Assembly (NCBI GenBank): GCA_951640195.1
Contig: OX621166.1
Span: forward strand, 2,472,501 to 2,536,500
Origin: Porpolomopsis calyptriformis
Taxonomy: Eukaryota; Basidiomycota; Agaricomycetes; Agaricales; Hygrophoraceae
Direction: 5' to 3'
DNA length: 64,000 bases
Under the pieces are notes generated by a model. That model had not been told where the DNA came from. It saw nothing but the letters and a program-made list of their open reading frames with translations, and searched no databases. The translations under genes were made by a program, and so were the position numbers. Positions 21,876-30,865 of the stretch are shown here, piece by piece; within the stretch, counting starts at the first letter, position 1, and the number at the start of each line of letters is the position of its first letter.

Positions 21876-23486
21876 TACAGTGGGCTAAAAAACTGTTTCA
21901 ATGTTTGGCAAGTTTGACTTGATATTATTATATCCTGTGATATAAAATAGACGAAATTATAAGAATATTATAGAAGATAGCCCTTCATCCTGGGTTCGAA
22001 ACGAGCTCATAAACGTTACAATCGGTCTAGTACTTATAGAGATATTTCATTGTGAATCTGGTGATATCATTGAAACAGTTGTTTTGCTTAGGTACTAAAA
22101 TCTAGAAAAGATGATATTTTAACTTATAAGTGAAGACTGTTATGATATGTTTGGTTCCAAAAGCGACCTGCAGATCATGTGAGTATTGAACAGTAACAAA
22201 CAAACCCAAACAACTAGTTAAACTTAACTACCATCATCATGAAAAGCCTTTCTACTGCTGACTGCAATCACATCCTCTCCCTTGTTGATTCTGGTTATTC
22301 TAGTCACCAAATCTTAGATATAACTGGTGCTTCCAATACTACCATCTCCAGACTATGCTCCAGACATTGCCCTTATCTCCACAAATCTTGTGGAGGATGT
22401 CCTTCAAAGCTTTCTACCTCTAATATTTGCTATACAATTTATCTTATTGGCTCTGGGAAGGTTGAAAATGCTGTGGAAGTTACCCAAATGCTTAGGAATG
22501 TTACCAACCAACCTCACTCTTCCAAAACTGTTCGAAATGGCTTGAAAGAAGTGGGGATGAAGGCTGTGGTGAAGAAGAAAAGACCTTTACTTACTAAGAG
22601 GCATAGGAAGGAGAGAATGGACTTTGCTTTGAGGCATCAAGATTGGACCATAGAGGACTGGAAGAAGGTGGTGTGGTCAGATGAAACCAAAATCAATCGC
22701 TTGGGGTCAGATGGTAGGAAATGGGTAGGGAAAAAGCCAGGGGAGGGTTTGAGTAATAGGCTAGTAGAGGGGACAAAGAAGTTCAGAAGTGGTTCTCTCA
22801 TGATGTGGGGCTGCATGGCTTAGGAAGGGATTAGGTATGCTTGCAAGATTGATGGAATAATGGATGGAGACCTCTATGTCAAGATTCTGGAGGAGGAGCT
22901 TCGACAAACTATCTAATTCTATGACAAGACCCTAGAAGACTTTATCTTCCAACAAGACAATGACTCCAAACATACCTGCAAGAAGGCTCAAAAATGGTTG
23001 AAGGATCATGGATATGAAGTCCTCTTGTAGCCTGCCCAATCCCCTGATCTCAATCCTATTGAGCATCTCTGGAGTCACTTGAAAAGGAGGTTGGCTGACT
23101 ATGAGGTACCCCCTAATGGAATTGTGGAGTTGTCGGAGAGGGTACAAGTAGAGTAGGATAAAATAGGAGTGGAGGCATGTCGGAAACTCATAGAGAGTAT
23201 GCCTAGACATGTAGAAGCTGTATTGAAGGCTAAGGGAGGCTATACTAAGTACTAAATACTAGTACAAGCCCTCAGCAAAACAATTGTTTCAATGATATAA
23301 CCAGATTTGACAAGGAATATCTCTGGAAAAACTTTACCAATCGTAGCATTCAGGGGCTTGTTTTAAATCCAAGATGAAGGGCTATCTTCCATAATATTTT
23401 CATAATTCTCTCTATTTTATATCATGAGATATAATACTGTCAAGTCAAACTTGCAAAACATTGAAACAGTTTTTTGGCCCACTGTA
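21876..23486 (+). mobile_element. Tc1/mariner element with TA duplication
   Basis: The element spans 21878-23484. It starts CAGTGGGCTAAAAAACTGTT and ends in the reverse complement AACAGTTTTTTGGCCCACTG with one mismatch and a length difference in the A/T run. It is flanked by TA on both sides. The inverted repeats continue imperfectly for more than 120 bp. It encodes a broken transposase and is inserted inside solo LTR 2. Confidence 0.9.
22239..23255 (+). pseudogene. Tc1/mariner transposase with four in-frame stops
   Basis: The frame runs from ATG 22239 to TAA 23255. The N-terminus has helix-turn-helix character (NHILSLVDSGYSSHQILDIT). The catalytic triad regions are visible: VVWSDETKINRLG (first D), FIFQQDNDSKHT (second D), and SPDLNPIEHLWSHLKRRL (the third acidic residue, E). 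In-frame stops stand at 22821 (TAG), about 22915 (TAA), about 23028 (TAG) and about 23155 (TAG). At the three TAG sites a Trp would be expected from context or family, so G-to-A change is likely. The frame is otherwise continuous, suggesting recent inactivation. Confidence 0.9.
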
Positions 23487-23630
23487 CTACTTCGTGTCCT
23501 TGATTAGTCATTAGGGTATAGGGTACACGATCATGTATATAAGAGTAGTCGGATGGGCAAGGTCGGCCTATCCTCAGTTATCCACTTGATATTTGGGGTA
23601 TCAGTCGTCCATCGCGAGTCTAACAATATT

Positions 23631-23870
23631 AAACTGTACAATAAGCTGCCGATAACGCATGATATCAAATCCATGATCCAAACCAATGAAACCATATTGA
23701 CAAAATTGAAGACTACTGGAATGGGCGTTACCTGTCAGCAGGCGAAGGAGCTTGGCGTATGATGGGTTTTAATTTGATGAAGAAAAAGCCTAGCATTACA
23801 TCAATTCCTGTCCATCTTCCTGAAAACTGTCAGAAATCTCAAACCCAATACCTTGCGCCATCTGAACACA
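23631..23870 (+). pseudogene. Helitron fragment after solo LTR 2
   Basis: After the ATATT duplication the Helitron frame resumes with NETILTKLKTTGMGVTCQQA and, after a stop at 23759, SITSIPVHLPENCQKSQ, which fits the VHLPG-like stretch of Helitron proteins between the Rep and helicase domains. Confidence 0.55.
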
Positions 23871-23996
23871 CTCGTTTCACGCACCTTTGGATGATGTTAT
23901 ATCATCTTGTGCGATCCGAGTGTACTCATCCTGCGCACCTTTGGATGATGTCATATCATCTTGCGCGATCCAAGTGTACTCGTCCTGCGCACTTAT
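23871..23996. repeat. 54-bp tandem repeat, about 2.3 copies
   Basis: Units at 23871-23924 and 23925-23978 differ at only a few sites; a third is cut short. Each holds GCACCTTTGGATGATG and the near-palindrome GATGATGTCATATCATC. The unit is a multiple of three and stays open in the Helitron frame. Confidence 0.8.
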
Positions 23997-23999
23997 CAT

Positions 24000-25195
24000 G
24001 GTTTATCTAACAAACCACTAAACCAAAGATAACTCAAGATCTACTAATCAGATTCATTCCGAAATTGGTTCATTGGAAACCCTAAAGCCGTGCGCCATCT
24101 GAGTGCACTTGACTTGCACACTCTGAGCCACTCCACCATTCGGACCATCCATAATGGTCCCTTTCTTCCCTTTCTACTTTTCATCCCATACATTTTGTTA
24201 GAGTCCCCTTTGAAGGCTATATTGTAGATGACTTCCCCTTACATACAAGGTCCTTATGACCCTTAGATGTTCATTCCTCTTAGTCCTTCATAAAATCCCT
24301 TTATTTGCTATGCATATATAACATACACATTTTATAGTAGACTACTCTAGTTTTGACTTACTTGTCTACATACTGTGGTTCTGTCTTGAATCCAACTGTC
24401 CTTTGGAACACTTGTCAAACCTAGATTGTGTCGTGTTAGGCCCAGAGAACCCCCTTGGAACCTCAGTCCTGACAAAAACCATTGACATGCACCCTACCAG
24501 TGCTTAAATAAAAATGCTCAAACTAGCTCTTCACTTTTGGATCACTATTTCAAATGTCTGGTGATACATCTGCTTCGTGTATGAGAACCGAACACAGAAC
24601 AAGGTGCAAGGATGACTATAAAGAGTCCCGACACAGTCTATGATCAATGATCATGGAAAGGAAGTCTTCAATCATTCACAAACGTGATCGATCAGGGAAT
24701 CGGAAGAATCAGAAGATCGAAAGAGGAAGTCTTAGAAGATCTAGAGAGGATCTAGACTCAAGAGCGAGAGAGAAGTGAATATCTAACTTGTTGGATCACT
24801 AGCTACAACATACAGTATATATATCTTCTAGTACAAGGATCCCTTTGAATGTATATGATAAAAGGGGAGCCTCTCTAATGATCTAAGGGGAAAGTAGTGA
24901 ATGGGAATAAAGAAGTCAAATGAAAAGAGAGAAATAGAAGAGAACTGATGCCTTTGAATAGTGTCTTCCCTTTGATATACAAACCTTCATTTGCGTTCGG
25001 AAAGCTTCAATCACATTTGGAAAGTTTGATAATTCTTGAACTCATTCTGGATGTTCGGGAGCTATCGAGAGTGTTCGGGGAGTTCGTGTTCATATTCAAA
25101 GGACTTGATAGGCATCTAGTATTTGTATAGTTGAATATATGGTGCTCAGGGGATGGAGGGGTCAGATCACTGGTTGGCTTTTACACCCATAAATC
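24000..25195. other. Unexplained AT-rich stretch inside the Helitron
   Basis: The Helitron protein pattern stops near 23870 and resumes near 25200. The intervening sequence has no recognisable coding, no clear terminal repeats and no convincing target duplication, although CCCAT occurs at 24183 and 25183. The 3' end (GGTTGGCTTTTACA at about 25169-25182) resembles the end of some fungal LTRs. It may be an old insertion. Confidence 0.35.
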
Positions 25196-25199
25196 AAAA

Positions 25200-26817
25200 T
25201 CAAAGTCATTCAATGATGTAACATATGCCTAATACTATACCCTCTTCTGCTTAATGAAATACAACCCACGCAATAACAACTGCGATAATTACTTCATCGA
25301 AAACACTAACAAACTACCAATGCAAGTTGTCCTTTGTGGAGAATCATACCTTCACCTCAGCCGATTTCATACTGTCCATCCAACAGCAGGAGAATGATTT
25401 TACTTGCACACTATTTTGCAACACAAACCCATATGATCATATGCAGATGCGCTAATCGTAAATGATATTCAATATGAAACATTCCAAACCACCGCAATTG
25501 CCATGGGTCTTTTTGCTCATGAAAATAGTGAAGCTGAATATGCCATCACAGAAGCAATTACTTCATTATACACACCTCATCAAATCCAGGTTTTGTTCAC
25601 ACATCTTTTGGTCAATGACTGCGTCAATTCACCTATCACGATTTGGGAAAAATACAAAACCAATCTTACATTCAATTTCATTTTAAAACACCACAACACT
25701 CTTGACTTAGGATTAAATGACTGCCAACAGCACCTTGCATCACTTCTAGAAGAATATAGTAAATGACTATTAGACTTTGGACTTCCTGAACCAACAATGT
25801 ATTCAACAGAAGTTGAACATGAGCTAGAACAATGGTCTCAAAATTGCCTAGATTTGCAAAACCATGCTTCCCAAGCAATTGATCAATTCAACATCAACCA
25901 ACTTTTGATTTACAACATTATCATGTCCACCATTTGCAATGAAAAACCACTACTTTTGTTTGTTGATGGAAAATTAGGTCAAGGAAAAACTTTTTTACTC
26001 AATGCCATTTGCAACACCATTCGTGCCATGAATCAAATCATTATGCCAACAGCATCATCCGCCTTTGCTGCATTATTATACCTAGGTGGATGAACAACTC
26101 ACTCTGCTCTAAAGGTAAAATCTTCAGCTATTTAATACCATAATATCATACTCATTTAATAAAGGTTCCCGTCAATAAATGAAACAAATTACTAGAACCT
26201 ATGATTGAATGGCACCATCCTAGGGCAGGCCTTATTCATGCAGCAAAAGTAATTATTTGGGATGAAGCACCCATGGCTAATCAAGCTACATTCAACTGCG
26301 CCAATGAAACCTGTCAACGTTGCATGAATAGCCTACTACCCTTTGGTGGAAAAGTCATCATTTTAGCTGGTAACTTTAGACAAATGTGTCCTGTCATATG
26401 CGGTGGTTCACAAACTGAAACTGTTCAAGCATCAATAAAAAGTTCCCCACTCTGGCCACTGTTTCAAATTCAACATTTAACGATACCCATCCGAAATGCT
26501 CGCGACATTCCCTTCACGCAATTCATTGACACTATTGGTGATGGAGCTGGACCTTTCATCCTACTGGAAATACCTTCCATCATCCACTCCAAGCAAACAT
26601 TAATCGACACAATTTTTCCAGACAATATTCTTACTCAACCAACTGAGTGTCTTGCATGCGCTATCCTTGCACCCACAAATAAACAAATCACCGAATACAA
26701 TAATATCATATTATCATGAATACCTGGACTTTCATAAACTTATTTTGCAATGGATTCACTAAAAGAAGTTGAAGATATCGAAGACATCAGACTACCCAAA
26801 CCCACAGCTATCCTTGA
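25200..26817 (+). pseudogene. Helitron helicase (PIF1-like) fragment
   Basis: The frame gives FYLHTILQHKPI, AMGLFAHENSEAEYAITEAI and LFTHLLVNDCVNSPITIWEK, the hallmark stretch before the helicase. Then come the Walker A GKLGQGKTFLLNAI, the Walker B-like VIIWDEAPMANQATF and AGNFRQMCPVI (usual GDFRQ), and AILAPTNKQITEYN. Stops and a short intron-like gap at about 26093-26165 break it. It ends at TSD CTATG, where the 14.2-kb retrotransposon is inserted; the rest of the helicase lies beyond 41017. Confidence 0.8.
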
Positions 26818-26822
26818 CTATG

Positions 26823-27188
26823 TGTTACGGTCACTTCATTTTATTGCCCCAACAACTTTCCTTTTTCGTCTTATCTAATCTTATCTCTCCTTATCTAATC
26901 TTCTATCTTATCTCCTCATAGATTGGAGGCGATAATGCCATTGGCTGGTGAAGACGTGCTCCGCAGTAGCTGCGCAGGGTTATGCAATACTGCGCATTGG
27001 TCAGCTGTTCCATGGATCATCGTCGTGGTTATCACAATCACAGCCCAGACCAAGATAGATATAAGTAGAGCACAGAATGCTTGTATCTCCCTAGTTTGAT
27101 CCTTCAACGTTGCCACCCTCAGTTTATGCGCTGAGCTCTTCGTTATCCCTCGTTGAAGCAACCTGAGATTCCGACTGCCGACATAACA
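26823..27188 (+). repeat. Outer element 5' LTR
   Basis: 366 bp, TG...CA. Contains a TATAA box at 27060-27064 and, 33 bp further, AGTTTGATCCTTC (27093-27105), the predicted RNA start and self-primer. It differs from the 3' LTR by about seven substitutions and lacks a 22-bp segment. Confidence 0.9.
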
Positions 27189-27201
27189 GAAGGATCAAAC
27201 T
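27189..27201 (+). promoter_or_regulatory. Outer element primer-binding site, self-complementary type
   Basis: GAAGGATCAAACT follows the 5' LTR directly. Its reverse complement AGTTTGATCCTTC occurs in the LTR at 27093-27105, 33 bp past the TATA box, where the RNA should begin. All 13 bases pair. This is the arrangement used by Tf1/sushi elements, whose RNA 5' end primes reverse transcription in place of a tRNA. Confidence 0.75.
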
Positions 27202-27358
27202 CCCTCCTCACCTTGCTTCTCTTCGCAACAGCCTCTGGTCAAGATTCGTCTGACACTGACCGCATTGTTTTGGGTTACCAGACAACGCCGTCGCTGTTGC
27301 CTCCCCGGAATCCCAACCAGGCTCCCCAACTGACCCATCCTCTCTCGCCTTGAGAACC

Positions 27359-28891
27359 ATGGGAGACACTTCGGTACATCCCCGCATGGTATCAAGAGTG
27401 ATCACCACCCTGGATCGTTCCTCCTCCACTCTGCCCCTGTCCTATTCACCCCCACACCAATCCCCTCAGGCCTCGTCCAGTCAGCTTATTAGCTACTCAG
27501 AGCAGCAGGCCATCGACGCCTTAGACATCGAACGAGAGCAACTCGAAGCTCTTGCGCTTGAGTTTTCCCACCTCACCTTCGATATCACCCCTCCCGTTTC
27601 CGCCAACCTTTCCCCGCCTTGTCTTGTTCTTCTTTCTCTTTGGACTCGTATTACACTGCCCCCTCCCCTCCAGATTCTTCAGATGACGGTTTAGACCCCT
27701 TCGTCGAAATCGAACCGCGAACGTTCAATCGCGTTCGAATCAGAGTTTATCGTTCCCCGGCTCTCATTGCCAACTTCCTCGCCTCCTCTATCCGTGTCTT
27801 CTACCATCGCGGATCTTCTCGCATCCGAGAGATCCACATCCGAGATAACCTGCGACCACGCCTCCCCGTGCAGGTTCCCATCGACCAAGCTACGGGCTCA
27901 CAGACGACGAACTAGAGTTCCAGGATGCCGTCGACACATCTGAAGGGGTATTCTCACCCTTATCGTCTCAGATCCTCGACCCCTCGACTCCCTCCGTCTT
28001 CTCTATTCTCGGCCCCACCTTTCTCCCTGTCCCTTCTCCGCAACCCACGGATACACCCTCACCCTATGTGTTTGGACGTCCCCATTTTCTCCGAACACCA
28101 CCCCAACCCCTATCTCGCTCATCGTCTTCTCCTTCTCCCTCGAAGGCGACCACTTCTGCCACCCCGCAATGACCACTTCCGGAAACCCCCTAGAAACCGA
28201 AAGACTCTCCTCCACCGAAGGAGTCTTCTCCCTCCCCCGAACAGAATCCTTCCCCTCATTTCTCTCTGGCTCCTTCCCCTTCTTCGTCTCCCCCACCGCC
28301 TTCAAACCCGAACCCGCTTCCCCCCACGCGACCAACAACTCCCATGGCTTCCATTTCGAAAACAATCAAACTCGCCCAGCCTGATGTCTTCAATGGCGAT
28401 AAAAAAACTCTACAAGAACTGGTTCCGCCAGGTCATCATCTTCCTTCGCGGCAGCGAAGTCACAGACCCCGAGAAGATGATTCTTGTCACCTTGTCATAC
28501 ATGAAGGAAGGCATCGCCGCTGAGTGGGCCCAACAATACGTGGATGCTTTCTTTGGCCGAACGGACCCTGTCACTGGCAACCTCCTCCCCCTCAGCCCCT
28601 GGAAGGACTTTGTAGATGTTTTGGATGTTGTTTTCACTGACCATGCCACAGAGCAATGTGCCCGTGAGGAAGTCAAACACTTCTCGCAAGGACGTTTGGG
28701 TATTATAGACTATTTCATCAAGTTGGAACTCTTGTTCTGCCAAGCTGGCCTCGTCAGCCAGGATAAAGAATGCATCTGGATCCTCAAGAAGAATGTCAAC
28801 TAAGGCATTATTCGTCAAATTTACATGTCGCCCCCGCTCCCCACCACATACCCCAAGTACCACAACAAGGTTGTGGCTATTGGACAGTTGC
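27359..28891 (+). pseudogene. Outer element gag, first part, with frameshifts
   Basis: ATG 27359 opens MGDTSVHPRMVSRVITTLD. The frame then jumps at about 27620-27700 and again near 28390 in a run of A residues (GATAAAAAAACTC). The capsid-like part is readable: NWFRQVIIFLRGSEV, ILVTLSYMKEGIAAEWAQQY, CAREEVKHFSQGRLGIIDYF. A TAA at 28801 interrupts it, and the inner retrotransposon is inserted at 28891. Confidence 0.75.
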
Positions 28892-29302
28892 TGTTATAGA
28901 CCGGTTGTTTGGAATGCGTTTTACTTCGGGTGTTCTGTCCCAAGAGATACAGAGGATGGTTCCAAGTCCTTGTTATGAGTAGGCTAACGAGGAATCAGAC
29001 TTAAGGTCTGATACGTACAGAAGTACTCTTTATATACTGACTACTTATCTGTGTGAGTCAGTGCGACATAACATGCGGTAGAGATAAGGGTGAGTCATCG
29101 TGATCGATGACGAATCATAAAGGGGTTGAAACACAACGGAAATGAAGTGTGTCCACATATAGGTAAAGTAAAGGGGAATCCCTGGGAAATCCCTGGGGAA
29201 GGTAATGGGGAATCCCGATAACAGATGGGGGAAATCCCAAGATAAGAGATAGGTTTGCATACGATAAGATCAAGAAAGAGAAGGAAAATTACGACCATGA
29301 CA
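28892..29302 (-). repeat. Inner element 3' LTR
   Basis: 411 bp, starting TGTTATAGACCGG and ending CGACCATGACA on the + strand. It carries the same TATA box and RNA-start sequence as its partner at 35395-35805. Confidence 0.92.
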
Positions 29303-29337
29303 TACACCTCGGCTTTTAAGGAAATTCATCCCGAATT

Positions 29338-30081
29338 TCAAACTTGGGCGGTGTCGGCCGTCTTGTCTTCCGAGGCCTGAGTCGGGATTTCCTCGGTGGC
29401 GGGGGCCTCGACGGCTACCGAGGGGGAAGCGGCGTATTCGGCTTCCGGAGTTGCTTCAACGGGGGAGGGGGCTCGGACTGTCGCGACGTCGTCGTCGTTG
29501 TCGTCGATCGGGTACTCGAGGTCGACATTGATGGGGTATTCGACCGTTCTCCCGTACTCGATTAACGTCTCCGTCGTTGTGAGATCGCGCTGGGCTCGGA
29601 GAAAGTCGTCTCTAGAAAGACGTTCACTCCGACAACTTTCTTCCACGAGCTTGACAATAATGGCGCGGGTGGTGACGTCGTAGCAGTCGACCCATGTTCG
29701 TTTCTTTTGACGTTGGAGCTCCCAAACTTTCAACTCACTTTGGTCCCAACGGTTCTTCCAGAATAATGCGCTTTTCTCCGACGCTTTGAGCTCGGCCTGC
29801 AGAACTTCACGTTCTTGACGAAGTTCGCGGTTCCAGTTACTAACGCTGTTGCTGTGAACTGTGAGGCGGGAGATGGTGACGGTGGGGTCTTCGGGGGGAG
29901 GAGTCTGAATGGTGAAGAAATCTTCCGCGCGTGCGCGACCTTGTCGACGTAGCTGTCGGGCAGAGGAAGCAGAGGTGGAGGGGCCAGGAGTGGGAGAGCG
30001 AATGGCGGATGAGGGGATCCGTCCAGAATGTCTGATGGCGACTTGAGGGGAGGGGGATCGTGTAGACCGTGTAGCAGGCAT
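29338..30081 (-). CDS. Third reading frame of the inner chromovirus, unknown product
   Basis: Uninterrupted frame of 247 residues between the end of pol and the 3' LTR, from ATG 30081 (MPATRSTRSPSP). A Ser/Pro/Arg-rich N-terminus is followed by a predicted coiled coil (NRELRQEREVLQAELKASEK) with FWKNRWDQSELKVWELQRQK. The C-terminus is acidic (PIDDNDDDV) and Ala/Glu-rich. There is no signal peptide or membrane segment, so it does not look like an envelope. The frame could be an accessory protein or structural homologue of a second Gag; I do not recognise it. Confidence 0.65.
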   Translation of the reverse strand: MPATRSTRSPSPQVAIRHSGRIPSSAIRSPTPGPSTSASSARQLRRQGRARAEDFFTIQTPPPEDPTVTISRLTVHSNSVSNWNRELRQEREVLQAELKASEKSALFWKNRWDQSELKVWELQRQKKRTWVDCYDVTTRAIIVKLVEESCRSERLSRDDFLRAQRDLTTTETLIEYGRTVEYPINVDLEYPIDDNDDDVATVRAPSPVEATPEAEYAASPSVAVEAPATEEIPTQASEDKTADTAQV

Positions 30082-30250
30082 GGCAAAGTTGTTCTGCGGC
30101 GTTTTGGTCAAGTGGTCTTGAGTCGTTATTGAGGGGCGCGTAATTTGAATCTTGAAGGGAAGTGGAGACGTCCGGCAGTTTATAAGGAGTGGTTCTAAAA
30201 ATAGAGGTCAATTCTTGGCAGACGAGATGATGACAAACGAATGAATAGAA

Positions 30251-30865
30251 TCAAGTCGCCGTTTGAATTGAGTCTTCGTACGTCTTCACAATTTCCTTGG
30301 CGTGTCGTAAAATGTTCGATCGATCTTCCCAAGTGGCTTCTTCGATCGGATAGCCTTTCCATTTGACCAAATATTTTCGGCATCGTTTAGCTCCGGAATG
30401 TTGCAGTATGGATTCGACCTCGTATTCTTCTTCGTTTTCGATTAGATCAGGGGGAGGTCGTGATGTGTCGATGACATCAGGGTGGAGTGACTCATTTCCG
30501 ATGTTTGGTCTCAGGAGTGAAACGTGAAAGACTGGATGTAGTCTCCATGTTCCGGGAATGTCGATCAGATAAGCAAGATCCGATATCTTTTTCAGGATCT
30601 TGAATGGTCCAGTCCATCGGTTGTCGAGCTTCTTCGAGGGTCGTGTCGTCTTGATGTTTTTGGTGTCTAACCAGACCAGATCTCCTTCTTTATAGGAGGG
30701 TGAAGGTTTCCGTTTGCGATCGGCGTATTTCTTCATTGACTCCGTTGTCTTCGATAAGGATCGTTCGGCATTTTGCTGTGCACGTGTAAGACGTTCATGG
30801 AAAGTATTTGCTGCGGGCACGTTGCTTTGATCCGGAATGATTGTGGGAAGGTGAGGATGACGCCG
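30251..30865 (-). pseudogene. Inner pol, 3' part: integrase tail and chromodomain
   Basis: This is the continuation of pol after a 1-nt deletion near 30862. It starts RHPHLP (following the upstream MEYG) and includes the GPY/F-like module (VWLDTKNIKTTRPSKKLDNR, then WTGPFKILKKI and WRLHPVFHVSLLRP). It ends in a chromodomain (EYEVESILQHSG, YLVKWKGYPIEEATWEDRSN). Chromodomains steer integration towards heterochromatin in this clade. Confidence 0.85.

Larger units (their letters stand above)
21694..23630. mobile_element. Solo LTR 2 (21699-23625) with ATATT target duplication, interrupted by a Tc1 element
   Basis: It starts TGTTACAATCGCATTC and ends GCGAGTCTAACA, with ATATT on both sides (21694-21698 and 23626-23630). 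The sequence parallels solo LTR 1, including GTATATAAGAGTAG, a TATA-like box. Removing the Tc1/mariner insertion (21878-23484) leaves an LTR of about 318 bp. Confidence 0.85.

Noticed and set aside
24183..25187. Possible solo LTR flanked by CCCAT
   Set aside because: CCCAT occurs at both ends, but the left end starts ACATTTTG and not TG, and the ends are not inverted copies of each other. A 5-bp match over 1 kb can be chance.
29338..30081. Envelope-like protein
   Set aside because: There is no signal peptide, no membrane segment and no cysteine-rich ectodomain.
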